Below, piece after piece: positions 7,309 through 15,028 of a stretch of 64,000 nucleotides of DNA. Made by a program: the position numbers and the translations under genes. Under the pieces are notes generated by a model. That model did not search any database. It saw only the letters and a list, made by a program, of their open reading frames with translations, and had not been told where the DNA came from. The DNA lies in the NCBI RefSeq assembly GCF_002287375.1, contig NZ_NPOA01000008.1, positions 124,001 through 188,000 of the forward strand, given 5' to 3'. Every line of letters starts with the position of its first letter. The stretch's first letter is position 1. The DNA comes from Virgibacillus profundi. Its GTDB lineage: Bacteria > Bacillota > Bacilli > Bacillales > Amphibacillaceae.

Positions 7309-7581
7309 TTATTCCCACTCATCCGTAATTTCTTGAATCACTTTTGCACTGGCTTCAAAGGGCCATATTCTTTTGCCTTTTGATTTACGTCTTTCAAGCA
7401 ACTTCATCCGTGAATCATGAAGTATTTCATTCTCGAGGAAGCTTTTCGACATTGTAGTACGTTTGGCCATTTCGTTTATATCCCAGTAAAGCAATGTTTC
7501 ATTGAGCATTTTATCCAGCTTTTCATTGATATAAGCCCTTACCTGCTCCTGGTCAACATCAACATTTATGTTAGCTAACAT
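7309..7581 (-). CDS. DUF771-like phage protein
   Basis: The product has 90 residues from the ATG at 7581, preceded by GGGGAGGATT; an upstream in-frame start at 7602 lacks such a site. The pattern [24 protein letters not shown], then [11 protein letters not shown], matches the helix-turn-helix-like DUF771 proteins found next to Cro-like genes in Gram-positive phages and islands. It is the second gene of the early leftward operon, with an operator-like palindrome (7597-7613) just upstream of its ribosome site. Confidence 0.6.
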   Translation of the reverse strand: MLANINVDVDQEQVRAYINEKLDKMLNETLLYWDINEMAKRTTMSKSFLENEILHDSRMKLLERRKSKGKRIWPFEASAKVIQEITDEWE

Positions 7582-7596
7582 TTTTAATCCTCCCCG

Positions 7597-7613
7597 CAGC
7601 ATTATAAATGCTG
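7597..7613. promoter_or_regulatory. Operator-like palindrome O1
   Basis: CAGCATT and AATGCTG flank ATA, a perfect 7-bp dyad. It lies between the stop codon of the Cro-like gene and the ribosome site of the DUF771-like gene, and shares its core with two sites in the divergent promoter region. Confidence 0.6.
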
Positions 7614-7823
7614 TTAATTATTAAAAAAAATATAGTTAACGTTAATATAAGGATATTTACTTTTTGTTTTATCAATAAAATTCCTAGTCGCTTTAACGTA
7701 ACCTCTTTCCACCTTCTCATACATAGACAATGAAACGCCTATAGATTGCGCCATTTCATACTGAGTAAATCCTTTTGATTTTCGTAAATCTCTTAAAGGC
7801 TGCTGCTTTGATAACACGTTCAC
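7614..7823 (-). CDS. Cro-like HTH regulator
   Basis: The product has 69 residues and starts with GTG at 7823, six bases after AGGAGG. A Cro/C1-type helix-turn-helix covers residues about 10-45 ([20 protein letters not shown], then [12 protein letters not shown]). It is divergent from the larger Xre repressor at 7967 across 143 bp of operator DNA, the classic layout of a phage or island lysis-lysogeny switch. Early leftward genes follow it directly. Confidence 0.75.
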   Translation of the reverse strand: MNVLSKQQPLRDLRKSKGFTQYEMAQSIGVSLSMYEKVERGYVKATRNFIDKTKSKYPYINVNYIFFNN

Positions 7824-7847
7824 CCCCTCACCTCCTTATCAATGGGA

Positions 7848-7877
7848 TTGACTATATCACACAACAGCATTTATAAT
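7848..7877 (+). promoter_or_regulatory. Promoter of the repressor gene, overlapping operator O2
   Basis: TTGACT (7848-7853) and TATAAT (7872-7877) are separated by 18 bp. The -10 box lies inside the palindrome at 7865-7881, so binding there should repress this promoter. Confidence 0.6.
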
Positions 7878-7881
7878 GATG
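7865..7881. promoter_or_regulatory. Operator-like palindrome O2
   Basis: CAGCATT, a three-base centre and AATGATG form a dyad with one mismatch, closely matching O1. It covers the -10 of the rightward repressor promoter and abuts a leftward -35-like TTGACA. Confidence 0.6.
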
Positions 7882-7883
7882 TC

Positions 7884-7900
7884 AAGCACTTATAGTGCGG
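7884..7900. promoter_or_regulatory. Operator-like palindrome O3
   Basis: GCACT-TAT-AGTGC is a perfect dyad whose centre is 19 bp from that of O2. O1 to O3 share the core GCAYT-three bases-ARTGM, as expected for sites of one dimeric repressor. Confidence 0.6.
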
Positions 7901-7966
7901 ATTTTTATTGTATATCCTCTCATCTAATGTTTTAATATAGGTAAAGCATAAAGAGTAGGTGGAGGA

Positions 7967-8386
7967 ATGAGCGATCTAGGAATAGAGATTAAACGTACAC
8001 GTAAATCAAAAAGAATTACACAAAAACAACTTGCTGAAAGATTAAATGTAGCTGAAAGTACAGTCCGCATGTGGGAGTTGGGTAAAAATAAGCCTTCTGT
8101 AGAAACTATCGCACAAATAGCAAACATATTAGAAGTTGACTTTTTATATTTAGCGTATCTTGCAGGGATAAACCTAATAAAAACAGAAACTGACAAAGAA
8201 ATCAGTGACCTTTTAAAATCAAAAGAAAACCTCCTTGCAGCATACAAGGACTTTGAATTAAATAAAGATTATTTTGATCTGCACGAATTGCTTTCAATAG
8301 ATAACCACCTTCATTACAAGGACAAGCTACTTACGAAAGAAGAAAAGGAAAAACTACTTACGATTATCGAAACTGTATTGGGCTAA
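7967..8386 (+). CDS. Xre-family repressor of the element (CI/Stl-like role)
   Basis: The product has 139 residues. The N-terminal helix-turn-helix spans about residues 5-58 (IKRTRKSKRITQKQLAERLN then ESTVRMWELGKNKPSVETIA). The C-terminal half is helical and lacks the S24 peptidase signature of self-cleaving CI repressors. In phage-inducible islands the master repressor is likewise non-cleavable and is removed by a helper-phage protein, so a Stl-like mode is possible but unproven. A GTGGAGGAATG context gives the ribosome site. It is divergent from the Cro-like gene and upstream of the integrase. Confidence 0.75.
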   Translation: MSDLGIEIKRTRKSKRITQKQLAERLNVAESTVRMWELGKNKPSVETIAQIANILEVDFLYLAYLAGINLIKTETDKEISDLLKSKENLLAAYKDFELNKDYFDLHELLSIDNHLHYKDKLLTKEEKEKLLTIIETVLG

Positions 8387-8396
8387 CAATTGGCGC

Positions 8397-8484
8397 GTGC
8401 GTGTGAGGGATAACATAGAGTGCTCTTGATGATAGTTGTTGCCATGTGGTAACAATACGCACGTACGTGCGAGGAATAACTTAG
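8397..8484 (+). repeat. Imperfect 22-bp direct repeat pair between repressor and 57-aa ORF
   Basis: Copies at 8397-8418 and 8463-8484 match at most positions and share GTG-GAGG-ATAAC-TAG elements. The second copy overlaps the perfect palindrome GCACGTACGTGC (8459-8470). A near-palindrome TTGTTGCCATGTGGTAACAA lies between them. They may bind an element regulator or excision factor. Confidence 0.5.
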
Positions 8485-8499
8485 TAAGGAGATCTATTA

Positions 8500-8673
8500 A
8501 TGACATTACCAATTGATATGGAAATTCTCCAAAAACGAGAAGAGATACCAGTTAAATTAGCCGAACTGTCATACACCAATCCGGAAAAATCATTAGAACT
8601 ACTTAGAAAGTGGGGAGAAAAAAGAACACCGATCACTCCCTTACATGAAGAAATACGAAAAGCTTTGAAATAA
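8500..8673 (+). CDS. Small 57-aa protein upstream of integrase
   Basis: ATG at 8500 follows AAGGAG by eight bases. The peptide begins MTLPIDMEILQKREEIPVKL and ends in an acidic-basic helix (PLHEEIRKALK). Size and place directly before the integrase suggest an excisionase or accessory regulator, although no Xis motif is obvious. Strong ribosome site and clean frame support a real gene. Confidence 0.6.
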   Translation: MTLPIDMEILQKREEIPVKLAELSYTNPEKSLELLRKWGEKRTPITPLHEEIRKALK

Positions 8674-8775
8674 ATCCAGGAATAACTTTAAGGAGGTGCT
8701 GCCGAACAAAAATACAAAGAAACATAGTTAAACCCCTAACAGCGTCTGTCCACGCAACGAAAGGGACAAATAACT

Positions 8776-9939
8776 ATGAAATTGTATAAAACAAAGAAGG
8801 ATCCAGAACTGTTCTATTACTACAATGCAAAAAACGCAAAAATGTGGTTGTTCAGGCATAAATACTATGACAGTTTAGGTAAACGTAAGGAAAAATATAA
8901 ACAAGGATTTGAGAAGGAAAATGAAGCGTATAGGGCGCTTTTAGAGGTAAAGACAAACATCCTTAATGGAAATGTCAAACAAGTCTCTAATGCTAATTTA
9001 ACTATATCTGAATGGCTTGATATATGGTACGAAATTCATAAAGGCGACTGGAAGGTATCTTCTCAAATGCAAAGAAAAGGCGCAATTAAATATCAAATGA
9101 AGCCATTGCTGGGGAAATATAAATTATCAGATCTTGATAAGACCACTTACAAAAGAGTGTATATCAATGAATTGTTAAAAAAGAAGTATAAACCTAGCTC
9201 GGTTCATATGTTCCATAAATTATTTCAAATTGCCATTAATGCAGCAGTTGACGATGAGATTATCCCACGAAACAGATTCAACAAGATTGTCATTGAACAG
9301 GAAGATCAAGCGGATAACTTTTTAACAGCTGAAGAATTAAATATATTTTTAAACGCTGCAAAGTCATCAGTAACCCTAACGAACTACAGTTTAATCCTCA
9401 CCCTAGCATATACGGGGTTACGTAGGGGGGAAGCTTTAGGTCTAACCTGGGATAATATAGGCTTTGAAGGCAATACATTAACTGTTGAGCGTACCAGGGA
9501 TAAAAAAGGGGTACGATCTCCAAAAACAAAAAGAAGTTATCGAAAAATCATAATTGATGATGCATTGGTAAAACAATTAGAGGTTTATAAGAAGTGGTGT
9601 AAAAAAACTTTGCTTTCTTTTGGGAAGCATTTAAAAGATGATGACTACATTTTTATATCGTCTCGATCAGGTGAACCAGTAACTGAAAATGCTATAAATT
9701 ATAGTTTTAAAGTGATTCTCAAAAAAACTAAATTAAAGAAGATCACACCGCATGGATTAAGACATACACATGCAACAATATTAATAGGCCAGCGAATACC
9801 AGTAAAAGTTATCGCTGACCGCTTAGGTAATACTCCTAATATGATTTTAGAGATTTACAGTCATTCTTTCAAGGAATTAGAAGAAGAATCTGTAACTGCA
9901 TTTGGTGAAAGTTTAAGAATCGCTGGGGGAATTAAGTAG
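8776..9939 (+). CDS. int: Tyrosine-type site-specific integrase
   Basis: The product has 387 residues with an N-terminal arm-binding region, a core-binding SAM-like domain (about 72-165) and a C-terminal phage integrase catalytic domain (about 180-370). Catalytic residues visible are R216 in TGLRRGE, H326 and R329 in HGLRH, and Y361 in EIYSH. The usual third His/Trp of the box (RLGH) reads RLGN here, N352. It inserts and excises the element at an att site that should lie just downstream, beside sip. Confidence 0.95.
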   Translation: MKLYKTKKDPELFYYYNAKNAKMWLFRHKYYDSLGKRKEKYKQGFEKENEAYRALLEVKTNILNGNVKQVSNANLTISEWLDIWYEIHKGDWKVSSQMQRKGAIKYQMKPLLGKYKLSDLDKTTYKRVYINELLKKKYKPSSVHMFHKLFQIAINAAVDDEIIPRNRFNKIVIEQEDQADNFLTAEELNIFLNAAKSSVTLTNYSLILTLAYTGLRRGEALGLTWDNIGFEGNTLTVERTRDKKGVRSPKTKRSYRKIIIDDALVKQLEVYKKWCKKTLLSFGKHLKDDDYIFISSRSGEPVTENAINYSFKVILKKTKLKKITPHGLRHTHATILIGQRIPVKVIADRLGNTPNMILEIYSHSFKELEEESVTAFGESLRIAGGIK

Positions 9940-9993
9940 GATTTGCTAAGGGTTTTGGGGAGGGTTTTTAAAATACTCCCTTCAAACCCCATT

Positions 9994-10042
9994 GCTACAA
10001 GGCTTTTCGCTACTACAAGGTTTTACCAGAGATAAAAGCCCT
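9994..10042. other. Putative right attachment region with short repeats
   Basis: After the integrase, GCTACAAGGCTTTT (from 9994) and ACTACAAGGTTTTA (from 10012) form a direct repeat, with a partly inverted AAAAGCCCTAATGTAG ending at 10040. This sits against the stop codon of sip, so it is the likeliest place for attR. The matching attL is outside the window, so the core cannot be defined. Confidence 0.35.
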
Positions 10043-10049
10043 AATGTAG

Positions 10050-10601
10050 TTATTTGCCAAGAGTTACACTTGCCTTGGATAATGGCCAATATTTAATTCC
10101 TACTTTTCCTACAAGCTGATTTGTTGATATGAAACCAAAGGACCTGCTGTCAAGACTGTCTGAGCGGTTATCACCCATCACAAACAACTTGTTTTTCGGC
10201 ACCTTTTTCTCTCCCGTCACTTCTGTTAATGTAAAATTATTTGTGAATGGTTTCCTATCACTTGCTTGAATATATGGATCAAGAAAAGCTTCCTCTACAT
10301 ATTCTCCATTTATATATAATTGATCATCTCTATATTTGATTTCATCACCAGGTAATCCAATGACCCGCTTCACATAATCATCCTGCTTATTTGCGTGAAA
10401 TACGATGACATCAAAGCGATCCACGTCTTCCAAATTATAAATAACCTTATTTACCATTAACAAATTTCCATCGTATAGTGTTGGCTGCATTGATTCACCA
10501 TCCACTACATAACTTGCAAATAATACAGACCGAAAAATCAATGCTATTACTATCGCAAAAAAGATCACTGGGATAATTCTGCGATAATTTAATTTCTTCA
10601 T
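10050..10601 (-). CDS. sip: Type I signal peptidase
   Basis: The product has 183 residues. An N-terminal membrane anchor (residues about 9-30) is followed by the nucleophile box VVDGESMQPTL (S37), the general base in DDYVKRVIGLPGDE (K78) and the GDNRSDS box (about 143). This is the SipS/SipT/SipV type, which removes signal peptides from secreted proteins on the outer membrane face. In B. subtilis sipV neighbours yhjE, as here. Ribosome site GGAGG precedes the ATG at 10601. The mobile element ends directly after its 3' end. Confidence 0.92.
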   Translation of the reverse strand: MKKLNYRRIIPVIFFAIVIALIFRSVLFASYVVDGESMQPTLYDGNLLMVNKVIYNLEDVDRFDVIVFHANKQDDYVKRVIGLPGDEIKYRDDQLYINGEYVEEAFLDPYIQASDRKPFTNNFTLTEVTGEKKVPKNKLFVMGDNRSDSLDSRSFGFISTNQLVGKVGIKYWPLSKASVTLGK

Positions 10602-10660
10602 ACTGAATCTTCCTCCAGGGTTTTGTTCTCTATCTTTATCATACCCTGATTAGAAGGCTT

Positions 10661-11308
10661 TTAATCCTTTTCAATGTCTTTTCGCAATGCTCTTTTTTCT
10701 ATTCTCTTTTCCAAATATTTACCAATCATCCAAAATAAGACAATACAAATTCCTACCACAATTGTCTTTGTTGGATTTTTTGCGAATTCCAATATACTTG
10801 ACCCGACATATGCAATTGAAAATATCATAACCGATTTTCCTAATAATACAGCAAGTATAAACTGTTGTTTGCTAATTTTCGATAAACCTGCAACTACATT
10901 AATAACTGCAGATGGTGAAAACGGGAAACACATTAAGAGGAATAAGGGACCAAACCCATGTCTTTCCAGCCACGCGGTTACTTTCTTTACTTGTTTATTA
11001 CGACGGATTGCTTTGAATATTCGTTTATCCCCCAGTTTACGAATAATAAGAAAAACGAGTACAGCCCCAATGCTTGATCCAGCCCAGGACAATAGGAACC
11101 CTTCCAATAGCCCGTATGCTGCTGCATTTGCAAAAACAAAAACAACCAATGGCAAAAAAGGCAGGAATGCTTCAATAAATGGCAACAGAATTCCCGGAAC
11201 TGGTCCCAGACTTTCATAATCACTTAACAGTTGCATAATATAATCGTCTAGTTTGTCGTTTTCAAGCATGATTCTCCAATCAGATAACTTGATGTTAAAT
11301 AAATACAT
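10661..11308 (-). CDS. yhjE: TVP38/TMEM64-family membrane protein (YhjE-like)
   Basis: The product has 215 residues with five or six membrane segments and the VTT/SNARE-assoc core: FIEAFLPFLPLVVFVFANAA, then a conserved GPLFLLMCFPFSPSAVINVVAGL loop. Family members are DedA-like and thought to act in lipid or small-molecule transport across membranes. It is upstream of sip on the same strand with a 59-bp gap, matching B. subtilis yhjE-sipV. Start ATG at 11308 follows GGAG. Confidence 0.8.
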   Translation of the reverse strand: MYLFNIKLSDWRIMLENDKLDDYIMQLLSDYESLGPVPGILLPFIEAFLPFLPLVVFVFANAAAYGLLEGFLLSWAGSSIGAVLVFLIIRKLGDKRIFKAIRRNKQVKKVTAWLERHGFGPLFLLMCFPFSPSAVINVVAGLSKISKQQFILAVLLGKSVMIFSIAYVGSSILEFAKNPTKTIVVGICIVLFWMIGKYLEKRIEKRALRKDIEKD

Positions 11309-11526
11309 TTAGCTAAATTCTCCTCATTCACTTGTAAAAAACATTAATATTAGTCTCTCTATATTTATTTTAATGTAAACTATGAAATCTGCATAGTCTT
11401 ATCAATTAGTTTGCCACTTTCTTTTCATTTTTTGAAATTATTTTGTTTTATGTTGTTATTTTTTATAGTTTTGTCATATAATATAAATACGAGAACGAAC
11501 GTTCCGTTAATGAAGGAGGATTTATC

Positions 11527-11916
11527 ATGCGTTATCTCAGTGATGAAGAATTGCAGGTTGCTTCACGCTTTCTCTTTCTTTCCATGGCAATCGTGGTAAT
11601 AAATCAGGACATTCAGTTTGTCAAAACAGGCCCCTTTAAAATTAAAGATCTATATATTGAGCTTTTGGAAAAAATGGCAGCTGAAGGAGTAAAGGAACGC
11701 AGACATTTGCGAAAAACAATGGAGAATAAGAAAATAAGTGTTGTTACATTAAATAAAAATGATTCCTTTTCATCTTATCTATTCCTATGCCAGGGGCGGG
11801 AAGAAAAGCGGAATTACTTCAATCCTGCCATTCGGAATAAGGTTGAAACGATTCTGCAGGAGCTTTTGAAGCAGGCTCAGCCACCACTTCAGCCTTATGC
11901 TGTTGCAAAAACTTAA
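11527..11916 (+). CDS. yhjD: YhjD-like protein of unknown function
   Basis: The product has 129 residues, is basic and helical, with no signal peptide. AAGGAGG lies seven bases before the ATG. I name it from its neighbourhood (yhjE and sip on one side, comK on the other) and size. Its last 98 bases overlap the 3' end of comK in antisense, so its C-terminal residues QPPLQPYAVAKT are constrained by ComK coding. Function unknown. Confidence 0.55.
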   Translation: MRYLSDEELQVASRFLFLSMAIVVINQDIQFVKTGPFKIKDLYIELLEKMAAEGVKERRHLRKTMENKKISVVTLNKNDSFSSYLFLCQGREEKRNYFNPAIRNKVETILQELLKQAQPPLQPYAVAKT

Positions 11917-12391
11917 TCCGATTATCAAGCAGATAGCGGAACTGTGCTGTTCGCTGGACCTGGTTTAGCACAGAGCCATAGGAAACATCAAGGATAACTT
12001 TTCTGCCATTTTTGAAGACTACTTGTGCACAATGATTTGCGGCCCTGTTCACTTTATCAATATGGGAATGAGCAATCCATGAGCATTTTGAATTTGTCGG
12101 TGAGGTGGTAGGAAAGAAATACATTCCACTGGTAGGGTCGATGGAAATCGGGGCTTTATGTGTAATCCCACAAATATCCCTGGTTCCATCCTGTCTGCCT
12201 TTTAGACTCGCTCCAAAAAATTTACAGGCATAATCTATGATCTTACTTGGGGAACGATCAACAACGTATTCCTCCTCTTCTTCAAATATAAAAGTAGTAA
12301 GCGTGCCTAATCTGTCCTGTTTGGCTACAATGGCCAATGTCATTGGGGTAATTTCATACGATGGGATGTAATATTCACTTAACATTTTCAT
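11819..12391 (-). CDS. comK: Competence transcription factor ComK
   Basis: The product has 190 residues with the ComK core: DICGITHKAPISIDPTSGMY, FFPTTSPTNSKCSWIAHSHI, and VILDVSYGSVLNQVQRTAQF. ComK binds AT-boxes and switches on DNA-uptake and recombination genes, and its own gene. The tail beyond about residue 165 is variable, overlaps yhjD-like in antisense, and is longer than the conserved core needs. A candidate AT-box lies upstream at 12467-12479, consistent with autoregulation. Strong ribosome site GAAAGGAAG. Confidence 0.93.
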   Translation of the reverse strand: MKMLSEYYIPSYEITPMTLAIVAKQDRLGTLTTFIFEEEEEYVVDRSPSKIIDYACKFFGASLKGRQDGTRDICGITHKAPISIDPTSGMYFFPTTSPTNSKCSWIAHSHIDKVNRAANHCAQVVFKNGRKVILDVSYGSVLNQVQRTAQFRYLLDNRIKFLQQHKAEVVAEPASKAPAESFQPYSEWQD

Positions 12392-12466
12392 CTTCCTTTC
12401 AATGTTAAATGAAAAGAAAGCGGCTTACATTATAATCTATCAAATTTCTGGTTAAAAAGATAGACA

Positions 12467-12479
12467 AAAACAAAATTTT
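12467..12479. promoter_or_regulatory. Candidate ComK AT-box
   Basis: The sequence is exactly AAAA, five bases, TTTT, the known ComK half-site, about 80 bp upstream of the comK start. ComK normally needs two such boxes; the partner is not perfect here. Confidence 0.4.
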
Positions 12480-12495
12480 CCGATAAAACTTTTAC

Positions 12496-12642
12496 TTATT
12501 CTACATTTTCCGAGGATTTATCCGTTTTTTCAAGCTTCGCATTTTTAAATTCCTGTGGATACTGCTCTTCCATGATATGAAAATCAGGGTTTAATAAAGT
12601 AAATGTATCCAGCTCTGGTGTTTTATTATTATTATTTTTCAT
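12496..12642 (-). CDS. Small hypothetical protein upstream of comK
   Basis: The product has 48 residues from the ATG at 12642 (after AAAAGGGA); an upstream start would add 15 basic residues without a ribosome site. Asn-rich at the start, then acidic, no membrane segment: KTPELDTFTLLNPDFHIMEE. It is separated from comK by about 100 bp on the same strand. Family not recognised; B. subtilis also has a small ORF near comK, but similarity is not evident. Confidence 0.4.
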   Translation of the reverse strand: MKNNNNKTPELDTFTLLNPDFHIMEEQYPQEFKNAKLEKTDKSSENVE

Positions 12643-12704
12643 TACACAACAATCCCTTTTTCTATTTAGTTTGCCTCGATGTGACAAGATTTATACTTTG
12701 CAGT

Positions 12705-12744
12705 GAAAAACACCTTGCAGCCAAATAGCTTCAAGGTGTTTTTC
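12705..12744. terminator. Bidirectional terminator
   Basis: A perfect 13-bp stem (12705-12717 with 12732-12744) flanked by A- and T-runs on either side, placed beyond repeat copy A downstream of lcfB. Confidence 0.8.
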
Positions 12745-12825
12745 TAATTTAAACTGTTATTAAAAAGATTAGGACTACGCACTGCTCTCATCAAAAGAAT
12801 TGTTTTTTGTCACAAAATTTATAAA

Positions 12826-13290
12826 ATGCGAAGTAAATCGAGATTGATTCCAATAACATGTGCTATTGCTGCCGTCCGGGATCGCTCCGGGCGGATGCGC
12901 ATCCTTAGGGCACGGCTTCAGTCTCCTCGAGAAAACCACTCTGCGGGGTCTTCAGACACGTGCTATTCCCGCAGGACAAGGAAAGCTTCGGCAGCGTTAC
13001 ATCGCACGCAGAAAATAGATCTGTATTTTCAAGGAGTCACCGCCCTTCACTCACCCGAACTGGTGGGGTGGTTTGATGTTTTGTTTATTGTTTATTAATT
13101 CGTTCATCGATAGTAACCGGAATACCAGCGGAGGAAACACATTGAAGACTCCTGCGGGAGGAAAGACATAGGTGAGACCCCTAAAGACGAGTAGCACGAG
13201 GAGGCTCACCAGCCGCCCTAAGGTCCGCGAAATGTGTTTCTGTAGCGAATTCCTGCTCTCAACCAGCGTTTGCAAATGAATTTTCACTGT
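12826..13290 (+). repeat. Dispersed intergenic repeat, copy A
   Basis: Copy A carries both family blocks: GGGTCTTCAGACACGTGCT in the first half and GAGGAGGCTCACCAGCCGCC in the second. Its centre contains CACCCGAACTGGTGGGGTGG, shared with copy B in reverse. The inverted ends are degenerate here (ATGCGAA-like left, TGTCGCA-like right). Sequence left of it (12765-12825) is also related to sequence beyond the right end of copies B and D. Predicted ORFs within it are not genes. Confidence 0.8.
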
Positions 13291-13335
13291 GTCGCAATTT
13301 CTATCGAATAGAAACAAAATTCACAAAAATCATAC

Positions 13336-14874
13336 TTAATTCACAACTTTTTCACGAAGACTTCTTCTCAGAATTTTTCCTGTCGTATTTTTTGGTAATT
13401 CGTCTAAAAACTCAATTTTAGAAGGGATTTTATATTTTACTAATTGCTCTTTGCAGAATCCAATCAATTCTTCTTTTGTTGCAGATGAATCATCAACAAC
13501 AACATAGCTCATTACCGCTTCACCTGTTTCCGGATCAGGAACTCCAACAACAGCTACTTCGGTAACGTTTGGATGTGAATATAAGACCTCTTCCACTTCC
13601 CTTGGATAAACATTGTATCCCCCGACAAGAATCAGATCTTTCTTACGGTCTACAATGTAGAAATACCCCTCATCATCCATCCTGGCCATATCACCCGTAT
13701 AAAGCCATCCATCTTTTAAGGCTACTGCTGTCTCTTCAGGCATTTTATAATAGCCCTGCATCACATTTCGTCCTTGAACAATCAATTCACCAACTTCACC
13801 TGTCTCAACTTCTATACCAAACTCATCAACTACTTTATTTTCAACATTGATGATATTTCTCCCAATAGAACCCGGTTTTCTAGGGCGATCTAATGGGTTG
13901 AAGCATGTCACAGGTGATGCTTCTGATAAACCATAGCCTTCTGATATTTGTACTTCGAATGCTTTTTCAAATTCCTTCAATAAGGCAACAGGCATTGACG
14001 CCCCACCAGAAATACATAAACGAATCCCGGCAAAGTCTTCCTTATTTTCTTGTGCGCTTTGTAATAAATAATTATACATTGTTGGTACACCAGCAAATAC
14101 CGTAATATTGTACTTTTTCGTCATTCGAAATACTTCCTGCGGAGAAAATTTTGGCATGATTAAAACCGTTCCCCCATTCAATAATGGTGCATTTAAAGCT
14201 ACTGTTAAACAAAACACGTGGAACATTGGCAATGCTGCTATTACACGATCTTCTCCATTTATTGTTAAATAATCAGCAACATCCTTCGCATTGGAGAATA
14301 AATTTTTATGCGTTAACATGGCACCCTTTGGTTTTCCAGTTGTTCCGGAAGTATATAAAATAATGGCTAGGTCCTCATCCTTGAGCTCTGGAGCATCATA
14401 GTCAAGACTTCCTTCCTGAATTAATTGTGTAAACGATTTCAATTTAGAAGAAAGTAAATTTTGATCGAGCTTTAGATCAGCCCCTGAATCGCAGGATATG
14501 TAATGATTAACTTTTGGCAGTTTGTCCGCAATGGCAGTAAACTTTTCTAGCAATATATCCATTGTAATTACAGCTTTTACATCCCCATTCTTCAAAATAT
14601 ATGTCATTTCATGTGCTGTATACAATGGATTAATTGGGATAACGACAAGCCCCATCCTTAGAGCACCATACAAGCCGATTACATAATATGGGCTGTTTCC
14701 AACTATTAAAGCAATATGATCACCTTTTTTGTAGCCCAGCTGTTCCAATCTTGAAGCAAATTTTATTACCGCTCCCTCTAATTCCATATAGCTCGTTTCT
14801 TCACCTTGAAAAATATAAGCAGTTTTTGTTGGATATTTTTTAGCAGTAATTGATAATTGATCACTTAAATTCAT
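13336..14874 (-). CDS. lcfB: Long-chain fatty-acid-CoA ligase (LcfB-like)
   Basis: The product has 512 residues from ATG 14874, which follows GGGGGA; upstream in-frame codons overlap the operator. The AMP-binding signature ILYTSGTTGKPKGAMLTHKN (about 170-190), the GYGLSE motif, YTGDMARMDDEGYF and the C-terminal K of PKNTTGKILRRSLR are all present. It activates fatty acids to acyl-CoA for degradation. A near-perfect FadR-type operator lies just upstream at 14893-14910, so derepression by long-chain acyl-CoA is expected. Matches B. subtilis yhfL/lcfB in place and type. Confidence 0.9.
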   Translation of the reverse strand: MNLSDQLSITAKKYPTKTAYIFQGEETSYMELEGAVIKFASRLEQLGYKKGDHIALIVGNSPYYVIGLYGALRMGLVVIPINPLYTAHEMTYILKNGDVKAVITMDILLEKFTAIADKLPKVNHYISCDSGADLKLDQNLLSSKLKSFTQLIQEGSLDYDAPELKDEDLAIILYTSGTTGKPKGAMLTHKNLFSNAKDVADYLTINGEDRVIAALPMFHVFCLTVALNAPLLNGGTVLIMPKFSPQEVFRMTKKYNITVFAGVPTMYNYLLQSAQENKEDFAGIRLCISGGASMPVALLKEFEKAFEVQISEGYGLSEASPVTCFNPLDRPRKPGSIGRNIINVENKVVDEFGIEVETGEVGELIVQGRNVMQGYYKMPEETAVALKDGWLYTGDMARMDDEGYFYIVDRKKDLILVGGYNVYPREVEEVLYSHPNVTEVAVVGVPDPETGEAVMSYVVVDDSSATKEELIGFCKEQLVKYKIPSKIEFLDELPKNTTGKILRRSLREKVVN

Positions 14875-14892
14875 AATTAGTCCCCCAAGTAA

Positions 14893-14910
14893 TGAATGAA
14901 TAATCATTCA
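14893..14910. promoter_or_regulatory. FadR (TetR-type) operator
   Basis: An 18-bp palindrome, TGAATGAATAATCATTCA, matches the B. subtilis FadR consensus TGAATGA-N4-TCATTCA and lies 19 bp before the lcfB start codon. Confidence 0.8.
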
Positions 14911-15028
14911 TAATTATTATAAAATTTATACTAATTATAGAATACAGATCATTTAAATTCAAGTGAAAACGCTGACATTTATTAATACTTTTTGTCATAC
15001 AAGAATATTCTTCAAGAGGATAGTCTTG

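Noticed and set aside
8700-8735. 11-aa GTG frame after AAGGAGG upstream of the integrase
   Set aside because: The GTG lies too close to the ribosome site and the frame is too short to judge.
10674-11219. 181-aa rightward ORF
   Set aside because: Antisense shadow of the TVP38-family membrane gene.
12826-13317. ORFs in both strands over repeat copy A
   Set aside because: They fall entirely within the dispersed repeat; the same pseudo-peptides appear over copies B, C and D in different frames.
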